A program made the position numbers and the translations under genes. The notes beneath the pieces were generated by a model. It had not been told where the DNA came from and did not search any database. It was given only the letters and a program-made list of their open reading frames with translations. Of a DNA stretch of 64,000 nt, positions 24,997 through 37,554 are shown piece by piece (position 1 is the stretch's first letter; the number at the start of each line of letters is the position of its first letter). The stretch is taken from contig NC_135502.1 of assembly GCF_052857255.1 (NCBI RefSeq), positions 185,811,806-185,875,805 of the forward strand. Direction: 5' to 3'. Source of the stretch: Amblyomma americanum. Taxonomy: Eukaryota; Arthropoda; Arachnida; Ixodida; Ixodidae.

Positions 24997-27431
24997 GTGA
25001 GCGAGATGACGTTGAGGAAATATATCATATTTTTAGTTGAGATTGTTGGTTTTGTTATACCAGGCTGCATTGCGCATGAGAACGCCTGGATTACTAACCA
25101 CGAGCTGAAAACACTGAACAGACGTAACTCCGAGAGTTACGATGCTACAAGGAACATCGAGGACACGGCATCAGCCCCTGTTGGAACAGCCCACCGCTGT
25201 CCCCGGCCCTCGGAGTAACCCGGGAGCCGCTGCGACATCGACGTCAAACAGATTTAAACAGAGTCACACTCCCTTCATCGGAACGGGGAATGACGGCACC
25301 GTAAGCGAGATGACGTTAAAGAACTATTTCGTCTTTTTGTTCAGATTGTTGGTTTTGTTCTACCTGGCTGCATTGTTCATGAGAACGCCTGGATTACCGA
25401 CAGCGACCTGAAAACGCTGCACAGATGTAACTCCGAGAGTTACGATTGTACAAGGAACATCGAGCAACACGGCATCAGCCCCTCTGGGAACAGTCCACCG
25501 CCCTCCACAGCCCTCGGAGTAACATGGGAGCCGCTGCGACATCGACGTCAAGCTGCTTTGAACAGTCACGCTCCGTTCATCGGAACGGGGCATGGTGGCC
25601 CCGTGAACAAGATGAGGTTGAGGAACTATTTCGTTTTTTTGGTTCAGATTGTTGTTTTGTTCTACCTGGCTGCATTGCTCATGAGAACGCCTGGATTACC
25701 GACAGCGACCTGAAAACGCTGCAAAGATGTAACTTCGAGAGTTACGATGCTACAAGGTACATCAAACAACACGGCATCAGCCCCTGTGGGAACAGTCCCA
25801 CCGTTCTGCACGGCCATCGGAGTAACATGGGAGCCGCAGCGACATCGACGTCAAACTGCTTTAAACGGAGTCACGCTCCGTTCATCGGAACGGGGCATGG
25901 TGGCAGCGTGAACGAGATGTGGTTGAGGAACTATTTCGTTTTTTTGGTTCAGATTGTTGGTTTTGTTCTACCTGGCTGCATTGCTCTCGAGAACGCCTGG
26001 ATTACCGACAGCTACCTGAAAACGCTGAACAGATGTAACTCGGAGAGTTCCGATGCTACAAGGAACATCGAGCAACACGGAATCAGCAACTGTGGGAACA
26101 GTCAACCGCTGTGCACGGCACTCGGAGTAACACTGGAGCAGCTGCGACATCGACGTCAAACTGCTTTAAACGGAGTCACGCTCCGTTCATCGGAACGGGG
26201 CATGGTGGCACCGTGAGCAAGATGGCGTTGAGGAACTGTATCATATTTTTAGTTGAGATTTTTGGTATTGTTATACCAGGCTGCATTGTTCATGAGAACG
26301 CCTGGATTCCCGACCACGACCTGAAAGCACTAAACAGACGTAACTCCTTGAGTTACGATGCTGCAAGGAACATCGAGCAACACGGCATCAGCCCCTGTGG
26401 GAATAGTCCGCCGCTGTCCCCGGCCCTCGGAGTAACTGGGAGCCGCTGCGACATCGAAGTCAAACTGCTTTAAACAGAGTTAAGCTCCGTTCATCGGAAA
26501 GGCGCATGGTGGCGACTTGAGCGAGATGACGTTATGGAACTATTTCGTTTTTTTGGTTCAGATTGTTGGTTTTGTTCTACCTGGCTGCATTGCTCTCGAG
26601 AACGCCTGGATTACCGACAGCTACCTGAAAACACTGAACAGATGTAACTCCGAGAGTTACGATGCTAAAAGGAACATCGAGCAACACGGCATCAGCACCT
26701 GTGGGAACAGTCCACCGCTCTTCACGGCCGTCGGAGTAACATGGGAGCCGCTGCGTCATCGACGTCAAACTGCTTTAAAAAGAATCACGCTGCGTTCAGT
26801 GAAACGGTGAATATTGGCGCCGTGAGCGGGATGACTTTGAGGAACTATTTCGTCTTTTTGGTTCACATTGTTGGTTTTGTTCTACCTGGCTGCATTGCTC
26901 ATGAGAACGCCTGGAATCCCGACCACGACCTGAAAACACTAAACAGACGTAACTTCGAGAGATACGATGCTACAAGGAACATCGAGCAACACGCCATCAG
27001 CCCCTGTGGGAACAGCCCACCGCTGTCCCCGGCCCTCGGAGAAACCCGGGAGCCGCTGCGACATCGACGTCAAACAGCTTTAAACAGAGTCACACTCCCT
27101 TCATCGGAACGGGGAATGGCGGCACCGTAAGCGAGATGAGGTAGAGGAACTATTTCGTTTTTTTTGTTCAAATTGTTGGTTTTGTTCTACCTGGCTGCAT
27201 TGCTCTCGAGAACGCCTGGATTACCGACAGCTACCTGAAAACGCTGAACAGATGTAACTCCGATAGTTACGATGCTACAAGGAACATCGAGCAACACGGC
27301 ATCAGCTCCTGTGGGAACACTCCACCGCAGTCCACGGCCATCGGAGTAACACGGGAGCCGCTGCGACATCGACGTCAAAAAGCTTTAAACAGAGTCACGC
27401 TTCGTTCATCGCAACGGGGCATGGAGGCACC
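24997..27431 (+). repeat. 8-monomer higher-order repeat, copy B (2435 bp)
   Basis: Same unit order as at 4710-7144. It is directly followed by copy C, so B and C form a true tandem HOR pair. Copy B carries several single-base indels relative to all its relatives, for example the missing G at about 25339 and 25652 and the extra C at about 25798. The m9 unit shares with copy C, and not with copy A, the start GTGAGCAAGATGGCG and the substitution TTTGGTATTG. Confidence 0.88.
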
Positions 27432-29867
27432 GTGAGCGAGATGACGTTGAGGAAATATATCATATTTTTAGTTGAGATTGTTGGTTTTGTTATACCAGGC
27501 TGCATTGCGCATGAGAACGCCTGGATTACTAACCACGAGCTGAAAACACTGAACAGACGTAACTCCGAGAGTTACGATGCTACAAGGAACATCGAGGACA
27601 CGGCATCAGCCCCTGTGGGAACAGCCCACCGCTGTCCCCGGCCCTCGGAGTAACCCGGGAGCCGCTGCGACATCGACGTCAAACAGCTCTAAACAGAGTC
27701 ACACTCCCTTCATCGGAACGGGGAATGACGGCACCGTAAGCGAGATGACGTTAAAGAACTATTTCGTCTTTTTGGTTCAGATTGTTGGTTTTGTTCTACC
27801 TGGCTGCATTGTTCATGAGAACGCCTGGATTACCGACAGCGACCTGAAAACGCTGCACAGATGTAACTCCGAGAGTTACGATTGTACAAGGAACATCGAG
27901 CAAGACGGCATCAGCCCCTCTGGGAACAGACCACCGCCCTCCACAGCCCTCGGAGTAACATGGGAGCCGCTGCGACATCGACGTCAAGCTGCTTTGAACA
28001 GTCACGCTCCGTTCATCGGAACGGGGCATGGTGGCCCCGTGAACGAGATGAGGTTGAGGAACTATTTCGCTTTTTTGGTTCAGATTGTTGGTTTTGTTCT
28101 ACCTGGCTGCATTGCTCATGAGAACGCCTGGATTACCGACAGCGACCTGAAAACGCTGCAAAGATGTAACTTCGAGAGTTACGATGCTACAAGGTACATC
28201 AAACAACACGGCATCAGCCCCTGTGGGAGCAGTCCACCGTTCTGCACGGCCATCGGAGTAACATGGGAGCCACAGCGACATCGACGTCAAACTGCTTTAA
28301 ACGGAGTCACGCTCCGTTCATCGGAACGGGGCATGGTGGCAGCGTGAACGAGATGAGGTTGAGGAACTATTTCGTTTTTTTGGTTCAGATTCTTGGTTTT
28401 GTTCTACCTGGCTGCATTGCTCTCGAGAACGCCTGGATTACCGACAGCTACCTGAAAACGCTGAACAGATGTAACTCGGAGAGTTCCGATGCTACAAGGA
28501 ACATCGAGCAACACGGAATCAGCAACTGTGGGAACAGTCAACCGCTGTGCACGGCACTCGGAGTAACACTGGAGCAGCTGCGACATCGACGTCAAACTGC
28601 TTTAAACGGAGTCACGCTCCGTTCATCGGAACGGGGCATGGTGGCACCGTGAGCAAGATGGCGTTGAGGAACTGTATCATATTTTTAGTTGAGATTTTTG
28701 GTATTGTTATACCAGGCTGCATTGTTCATGAGAACGCCTGGATTCCCGACCACGACCTGAAAGCACTAAACAGACGTAACTCCTTGAGTTACGATGCTGC
28801 AAGGAACATCGAGCAACACGGCATCAGCCCCTGTGGGAATAGTCCGCCGCTGTCCCCGGCCCTCGGAGTAACTTGGAGCCGCTGCGACATCGAAGTCAAA
28901 CTGCTTTAAACAGAGTTAAGCTCCGTTCATCGGAAAGGCGCATGGTGGCGACTTGAGCGAGATGACGTTATGGAACTATTTCGTTTTTTTGGTTCAGATT
29001 GTTGGTTTTGTTCTACCTGGCTGCATTGCTCTCGAGAACGCCTGGATTACCGACAGCTACCTGAAAACACTGAACAGATGTAACTCCGAGAGTTACGATG
29101 CTAAAAGGAACATCGAGCAACACGGCATCAGCACCTGTGGGAACAGTCCACCGCTCTTCACGGCCGTCGGAGTAACATGGGAGCCGCTGCGACATCGACG
29201 TCAAACTGCTTTAAAAAGAATCACGCTGCGTTCATTGAAACGGTGAATATTGGCGCCGTGAGCGGGATGACTTTGAGGAACTATTTCGTCTTTTTGGTTC
29301 ACATTGTTGGTTTTGTTCTACCTGGCTGCATTGCTCATGAGAACGCCTGGAATCCCGACCACGACCTGAAAACACTAAACAGACGTAACTTCGAGAGATA
29401 CGATGCTACAAGGAACATCGAGCAACACGCCATCAGCCCCTGTGGGAACAGCCCACCGCTGTCCCCGGCCCTCGGAGAAACCCGGGAGCCGCTGCGACAT
29501 CGACGTCAAACAGCTTTAAACAGAGTCACACTCCCTTCATCGGAACGGGGAATGGCGGCACCGTAAGCGAGATGAGGTAGAGGAACTATTTCGTTTTTTT
29601 TGTTCAAATTGTTGGTTTTGTTCTACCTGGCTGCATTGCTCTCGAGAACGCCTGGATTACCGACAGCTACCTGAAAACGCTGAACAGATGTAACTCCGAG
29701 AGTTACGATGCTACAAGGAACATCGAGCAACACGGCATCAGCTCCTGTGGGAACACTCCACCGCAGTCCACGGCCATCGGAGTAACACGGGAGCCGCTGC
29801 GACATCGACGTCAAAAAGCTATAAACAGAGTCACGCTTCGTTCATCGCAACGGGGCATGGAGGCACC
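27432..29867 (+). repeat. 8-monomer higher-order repeat, copy C (2436 bp)
   Basis: Direct tandem neighbour of copy B with the same m1-m2-m3-m8-m9-m10-m6'-m7 order. B and C share variants absent from the 4.7-kb copy, such as the AAGATGGCG start of m9 and GGAATCCCGACC in the m6-like unit. C is therefore a recent duplication of B or the reverse. The array then continues at 29868 with m1-m2-m3, but switches to m4-m5-m6-m7. Confidence 0.88.
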
Positions 29868-31982
29868 GTGAGCGAGATGACGTTGAGGAAATATATCATA
29901 TTTTTAGTTGAGATTGTTGGTTTTGTTATACCAGGCTGCATTGCGCATGAGAACGCCTGGATTACTAACCACGAGCTGAAAACACTGAACAGACGTAACT
30001 CCGAGAGTTACGATGCTACAAGGAACATCGAGGACACGGCATCAGCCCCTGTGGGAACAGCCCACCGCTGTCCCCGGCCCTCGGAGTAACCCGGGAGCCG
30101 CTGCGACATCGACGTCAAACAGCTTTAAACAGAGTCACACTCCCTTCATCGGAACGGGGAATGACGGCACCGTAAGCGAGATGACGTTAAAGAACTATTT
30201 CGTCTTTTTGGTTCAGATTGTTGGTTTTGTTCTACCTGGCTGCATTGTTCATGAGAACGCCTGGATTACCGACAGCGACCTGAAAACGCTGCACAGATGT
30301 AACTCCGAGAGTTACGATTGTACAAGGAACATCGAGCAACACGGCATCAGCCCCTCTGGGAACAGACCACCGCCCTCCACAGCCCTCGGAGTAACATGGG
30401 AGCCGCTGCGACATCGACGTCAAGCTGCTTTGAACAGTCACGCTCCGTTCATCGGAACGGGGCATGGTGGCCCCGTGAACGAGATGAGGTTGAGGAACTA
30501 TTTCGCTTTTTTGGTTCAGATTGTTGGTTTTGTTCTACCTGGCTGCATTGCTCATGAGAACGCCTGGATTACCGACAGCGACCTGAAAACGCTGCAAAGA
30601 TGTAACTTCGAGAGTTACGATGCTACAAGGTACATCAAACAACACGGCATCAGCCCCTGTGGGAACAGTCCACCGTTCTGCACGGCCATCGGAGTAACAT
30701 GGGAGCCGCAGCGACATCGACGTCAAACTGCTTTAAACGGAGTCACGCTCCGTTCATCGGAACGGGGCATGGTGGCAGCGTGAACGAGATGAGGTTGAGG
30801 AACTATTTCGTTTTTTTGGTTCAGATTGTTGGTTTTGTTCCACCTTGCTGCATTGCTCATGAGACCGCTTGGATTACCAACAGCTACCTGAAAATGCTGA
30901 ACAGATGTAACTCCGAGAGTTACGATGCTACAAGGAACATCGAGCAACACGGCATCAGCCCGGGCGGGAACAGTCCACCGCTCTCCACAGCCCTCGTAGT
31001 AACATGAGAGCCACTGCGACATCGACGTCAAGCTGCTTTGAATAGAGTCACGCTTCGTTCATCGGAACGAGGCGTGGTGGCCCCGTGAACGAGATGACGT
31101 TGAGGAACTGTTTCGTTTTTTTGGTTCAGATTGTTGATTTTGTTCTACCTGGCTGCATTGATCACTTGAACGCCCAGATTACCGACAGCGAACTGAAAAC
31201 GCTGAACAGATGTAGTACCGATAGTTACAATGCTACAAGGAACATCGAGCAACACGGCATCAGCCTCTGTGGCAAAATATCTCGGAGTAACATGGGAGCC
31301 GCTGCGACATCGACGTCGAACTGCTTTAAACAGAGTCATGCTCCGTTCATCGGAACGGGTCATGGTGGCGCCGTGAGCGAAATGACGTTGAGCAACTATT
31401 TCGTCTTTTTGGTTCACATTGTTGGTTTTGTTCTACCTGGCTGCATTGCTCATGAGAACGCCTGGAATCCCGACTACGACCTGAAAACACTAAACAGACG
31501 TAACTTCGAGAGATACGATGCTACAAGGAACATCGAGCAACACGCCATCAGCCCCTGTGGGAACAGCCCACCGCTGTCCCCGGCCCTCGGAGAAACCCGG
31601 GAGCCGCTGCGACATCGACGTCAAACAGCTTTAAACAGAGTCACACTCCCTTGATCGGAACGGGGAATGGCGGCACCGTAAGCGAGATGAGGTAGAGGAA
31701 CTATTTCGTTTTTTTTGTTCAAATTGTTGGTTTTGTTCTACCTGGCTGCATTGCTCTCGAGAACGCCTGGATTACCGACAGCTACCTGAAAACGCTGAAC
31801 AGATGTAACTCCGAGAGTTACGATGCTACAAGGAACATCGAGCAACACGGCATCAGCTCCTGTGGGAACACTCCACCGCAGTCCACGGCCATCGGAGTAA
31901 CACGGGAGCCGCTGCGACATCGACGTCAAGCTGCTTTGAACAGAGTCACGCTCCGTTCATCGGAACGGGGCGTGGTGGCCCC
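29868..31982 (+). repeat. 7-monomer higher-order repeat (m1-m7, ~2115 bp)
   Basis: The order is m1, m2, m3, m4 (30782), m5 (31087), m6 (31375) and m7 (31680). It begins with the same m1-m2-m3 and ends with the same m7 as the 8-monomer unit, but carries m4-m5-m6 in place of m8-m9-m10-m6'. The same 7-unit order occurs at 43838-45950 and 47168-49280. At 7145-8950 it occurs with m2 and m3 fused into one hybrid unit. Confidence 0.85.
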
Positions 31983-34387
31983 GTGAACGAGATGACGTTG
32001 AGGAACAGTTTCGTTTTTTTGGTTCAGATTGTTGATTTTGTTCTACCTGGCTGCATTGCTCACGAGAACGCCTAATTACCGACATCGACCTGAAAACGCT
32101 GAACAGATGTAATACCGAGAGTTACAATGCTACAAGAAACATGGAGCAACACGGCATCAACCCCTGTGGGAACAGTTCTCGGAGTAACATGGGAGCCGCT
32201 GCGACATTGACGTCGAACTGCTTTAAAAAGAATCACGCTGCGTTCATCGGAACAGGGAAAATTTTTCCCCGTGAGCGAGATGACGTTGAGGAACTATTTC
32301 GTCTTTTTAGTTCAGATTGTTGGTTTTGTTCTATCTGGCTGCATTGCTCATGTGAACGCCTGTATTACCGACAACGACCTGAAAACGCTGAACAGATGTA
32401 ACTCCGAGAGTTACGATGTTACAAGGAACATCGAGCAACACGGCATCAAGCCCTGTGGGAAGAGTCCACCGCTGTCCATGGCCCTCGGAGTAACATGGGA
32501 GACGCTGTGACATCGACGCCAAACTGCTTTAAACAGAGTCACGCTCCGTTCATCGGAACGGGGCATGGTGGCGCCGTGAGCGAAATGACGTTGTGCAACT
32601 ATTTCTTCTTTTTGGTTCACATTGTTGGTTTTGTTCTACCTGGCTGCATTACTCTCGAGAACGCCTGGATTACCGATAGCTGCTTAAAAACGCTGAACAG
32701 ATGTAACTCCGAGAGTTACGATGCTACAAGGTATATCGAGCAACACGGCATCAGCCCTGTGGGAACAGTCCACCACTCCGCACGGCTATCGGAGTAACAT
32801 GGGAGCCGCTGCGACATCGACGCCAAACTGCTTTAAACAGAGTCACGCTCCGTTCATCGGAACGGGGCATGGTGGCGCCGTGAGCGAAATGACGTTGAGC
32901 AACTATTTCGTCTTTTTGGTTCAGATTGTTGATTTTGTTCTACCTGGCTCCATTGCTCACGAGAACGCCTAGATTACCGACAGTGACCTGAAAACGCTAA
33001 ACAGACGTAACTCTGAGAGTTACGATGCTACAAGGAACATCGATCAGCACGGCATCAGACCCTGTGGGAACAGTCCGCCGCTGTCCCCGGCCCTCGGAGT
33101 AAATGGGAGCCGCTGCGACATCGAAGTCAAACTGCTTTAAACAGAGTTAGGCTCCGTTCATCGGAAAGGCGCATGGTGGCGACTTGAGCGAGATGACGTT
33201 GTGGAACTATTTCGTTTTTTTGGTTCAGATTGTTGGTTTTGTTCTACCTGGCTGCATTGCTCTCGAGAACGCCTGGATTACCGACAGCTACCTAAAAACG
33301 CTGAACAGATGTAACTCCGAGAGTTACGATGCTACAAGGAACATCGAGCAACACGGCATCAGCACCAGTGGGAACAGTCACCCGCTGTGCACGGCCCTCG
33401 GAGTAACACGGGAGCAGCTGCGACATCGACGTCAATCTGCTTTAAACGGAGTCGCGCTCCGTTCATCGGAACGGGGCATGGTGGCACCGTGAGCGAGATG
33501 ACGTTGAGGAACTATATCATATTTTTAGTTGAGATTGTTGGTTTTGTTATACCAGGCTGCATTGCTCATGAGAACGCCTGGATTACTAACAACGACCTGA
33601 AAACACTGAACAGACGTAACTCCGAGAGTTACGATGCTACAAGGAACATCCAGCATCACGGCATCAGCCCCTGTAGTAACACTCCACCGCTGTCCCCGGC
33701 CCTCGGAGTAACCCGGGAGCCGCTGCGACATCGACATCAAACAGATTTAAACAGAGTCACACTCCCTTGATCGGAACGGGGCATGGTGGCAGCGTGACCG
33801 AGATGACGTTGAGGAACTATTTCGTTTTTTTGGTTCAGATTGTTGGTTTTGTTCTACCTGGCTGCATTGCTCATGAGACCGCCTGGATTACCGACAGCTA
33901 CCTGAAAACGCTGAACAGATGTAACTCCGAGAGTTACGATGCTACAAGGAACATCGAGCAACACGGCATCAGCCCCGGCGGGAACAGTCCACCGCTCTCA
34001 ACAGCCCTCGGAGTAACATGGCAGCCGCTGCGACATCGACGTCAAACTGCTTTGAACAGAGTCACGCTCCGTTCATCGGAACGGGGCGTGCGGGCCCGTG
34101 AAAGAGATGACGTTGAGGAACTGTTTCGTTTTTTTAGTTCAGATTATTGGTTTTGTTCTACCTGGCTGCATTGCTCATGAGACCGCCTGGATTACCAACA
34201 GCTACCTGAAAACGCTGAACAGATGTAACTCCGAGAGTTACGATGCTACAAGGAACATCGAGCAACACGGCATCAGCCCCTGTGGGAACAGTCAACCGCT
34301 GTGCACGGCCCTCGGAGTAACACGGGATCAGCTGCGACATCGACGTCAACCTGCTTTAAACGGAGTCAGCTCCGTTCATTGGAACGG
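30687..34387 (+). repeat. Mosaic segmental duplication D2, right copy (~3.7 kb)
   Basis: Partner of 17630-21330. Differences include TGTAGTACCGATAG for TGTAATACCGATAG at about 31212, GATCAGCACGG at about 33042, and the join to an m7-like unit at about 34387. Confidence 0.82.
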
Positions 34388-37300
34388 GGAATGGCGGCAC
34401 CGTAAGCGAGATGAGGTAGAGGAACTATTTCGTTTTTTTTTTGTTCAAATTGTTGGTTTTGTTCTACCTGGCTGCATTGCTCTCGAGAACGCCTGGATTA
34501 CCGACAGCTACCTGAAAACGCTGAACAGATGTAACTCCGAGAGTTACGATGCTACAAGGAACATCGAGCAACACGGCATCAGCGCCTGTGGGAACACTCC
34601 ACCGCAGTCCACGGCCATCGGAGTAACACGGGAGCCGCTGCGACATCGACGTCAAAAAGCTTTAAACGGAGTCACGCTCCGTTCATCGCAACGGGGCATG
34701 GAGGCACCGTGAGCGAGATGACGTTGAGGAAATATATCATATTTTTAGTTGAGATTGTTGGTTTTGTTATACCAGGCTGCATTGCGCATGAGAACGCCTG
34801 GATTCCCGACCACGACCTGAAAACACTAAACAGACGTAACTCCGAGAGTTACGATGCTACAAGGAACATCGAGCAACACGGCATCAGACCCTGTGGGAAC
34901 AGTCCGCCGCTGTCCCCGGCCCTCGGAGTAAATGGGAGCCACTGCGACATCGAAGTCAAACTGCTTTAAACAGAGTTAAGCTCCGTTCATCGGAAAGGCG
35001 CATGGTGGCGACTTGAGCGAGATGACGTTGTGGAACTATTTCGTTTTTTTGGTTCAGATTGTTGGTTTTGTTCTACCTGGCTGCATTGCTCTCGAGAACG
35101 CCTGGATTACCGACAGCGACCTGAAAACCCTGCACTGATGTAACTCCGAGAGTTACGATGCTACAAGAAACATCGAGCAACACGGCATCAGCCCATGTGG
35201 GAACAGTCTACCGCTCTGCACGGCCATCGGGGCAACATGGGAGCCGCTGCGACATCGAGGTCAAACTGCTTTAAAAAGAATCACGCTGCGTTCATCGAAA
35301 CGGGGAATATTGGCGCCGCGAGCAAGATAACTTTGAGGAACTATTTCGTCTTTTTGGTTCAGATTGTGGGTTTTGATCCACCTTGCTGCGTTGCTCATGA
35401 GACCGCCTGGATTACCGACAGCTACCTGAAAACGCTGAACAGATGTATCTCCGAGAGTTACGATGCTCCAAGGAACATCGAGCAACACGGCATCAGCCCC
35501 TGTGGGAACAGTCCAACGCTTTTCACGGCCATCGGAGTAACATGGGAGCCGCTGCGACATCGACGTCAAACTGCTGTAAACAGAGTCAAGCTCCGGTCAT
35601 CGGAACGAGGCGTGGTGGCCCCGTGAACGAGATGACGTTGAGGAACTGTTTCGTTTTTTTGGTTCAGATTGTTGATTTTGTTCTACCTGGCTGCATTGAT
35701 CACTTGAACGCCCAGATTACCGACAGCGAACTGAAAACGCTGAACAGATGTAATACCGATAGTTACAATGCTACAAGGAACATCGAGCAACACGGCATCA
35801 GCCTCTGTGGCAACAGATCTCGGAGTAACATGGGAGCCGCTGCGACATCGACGTCGAACTGCTTTAAACAGAGTCATGCTCCGTTCATCGGAACGGGTCA
35901 TGTGGCGCCGTGAGCGAAATGACGTTGAGCAACTATTTCGTCTTTTTGGTTCACATTGTTGGTTTTGTTCTACCTGGCTGCATTGCTCATGAGAACGCCT
36001 GGATTCCCGACCACGACCTGAAAACACTAAACCGACGTAACTTCGAGAGATACGATGCTACAAGGAACATCGAGCAACACGCCATCAGCCCCTGTGGGAA
36101 CAGCCCACCGCTGTCCCCGGCCCTCGGAGAAACCCGGGAGCCGCTGCGACATCGACGTCAAACAGCTTTAAACAGAGTCACACTCCCTTGATCGGAACGG
36201 GGAATGGCGGCATCGCAAGCGAGATGAGGTAGAGGAACTATTTCGTTTTTTTTGTTCAAATTGTTGGTTTTGTTCTACCTGGCTGCATTGCTCTCGAGAA
36301 CGCCTGGATTACCGACAGCTACCTGAAAACGCTGAACAGATGTAACTCCGAGAGTTACGATGCTACAAGGAACATCGAGCAACACGGCATCAGCTCCTGT
36401 GGGAACACTCCACCGCAGTCCACGGCCATCGGAGTAACACGGGAGCCGCTGCGACATCGACGTCAAAAAGCTTTAAACGGAGTCACGCTCCGTTCATCGC
36501 AATGGGGCATGGAGGCACCGTGAGCGAGATGACGTTGAGGAAATATATCATATTTTTAGTTGAGATTGTTGGTTTTGTTATACCAGGCTGCATTGCGCAT
36601 GAGAACGCCTGGATTACTAACCACGAGCTGAAAACACTGAACAGACGTAACTCCGAGAGTTACGATGCTACAAGGAACATCGAGGACACGGCATCAGCCC
36701 CTGTTGGAACAGCCCACCGCTGTCCCCGGCCCTCGGAGTAACCCGGGAGCCGCTGCGACATCGACGTCAAACAGATTTAAACAGAGTCACACTCCCTTCA
36801 TCGGAACGGGGAATGACGGCACCGTAAGCGAGATGACGTTAAAGAACTATTTCGTCTTTTTGGTTCAGATTGTTGGTTTTGTTCTACCTGGCTGCATTGT
36901 TCATGAGAACGCCTGGATTACCGACAGCGACCTGAAAACGCTGCACAGATGTAACTCCGAGAGTTACGATTGTACAAGGAACATCGAGCAACACGGCATC
37001 AGCCCCTCTGGGAACAGTCCACCGCCCTCCACAGCCCTCGGAGTAACATGGGAGCCGCTGCGACATCGACGTCAAGCTGCTTTGAACAGTCACGCTCCGT
37101 TCATCGGAACGGGGCATGGTGGCCCCGTGAACAAGATGAGGTTGAGGAACTATTTCGTTTTTTTGGTTCAGATTGTTGGTTTTGTTCTACCTGGCTGCAT
37201 TGCTCATGAGAACGCCTGGATTACCGACAGCGACCTGAAAACGCTGCAAAGATGTAACTTCGAGAGTTACGATGCTACAAGGTACATCAAACAACACGGC

Positions 37301-37554
37301 ATCAGCCCCTGTGGGAACAGTCCACCGTTCTGCACGGCCATCGGAGTAACATGGGAGCCGCAGCGACATCGACGTCAAACTGCTTTAAACGGAGTCACGC
37401 TCCGTTCATCGGAACGGGGCATGGTGGCAGCGTGAACGAGATGAGGTTGAGGAACTATTTCGTTTTTTTGGTTCAGATTGTTGATTTTGTTCTACCTGGC
37501 TGCATTGATCACTTGAACGCCCAGATTACCGACAGCGAACTGAAAACGCTGAAC

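Noticed and set aside
27577..28347. 256-codon open frames recurring every few kb (also 4855, 30013, 36665, 42766, 43983, 46096, 47313, 49426, 59640)
   Set aside because: They read through about two and a half satellite units, kept open by the 2-bp deletion in the m1 class, and break wherever an indel occurs (16346, 25142). There is no protein domain, signal or start context, and the same DNA is open on the other strand. They are satellite by-products.
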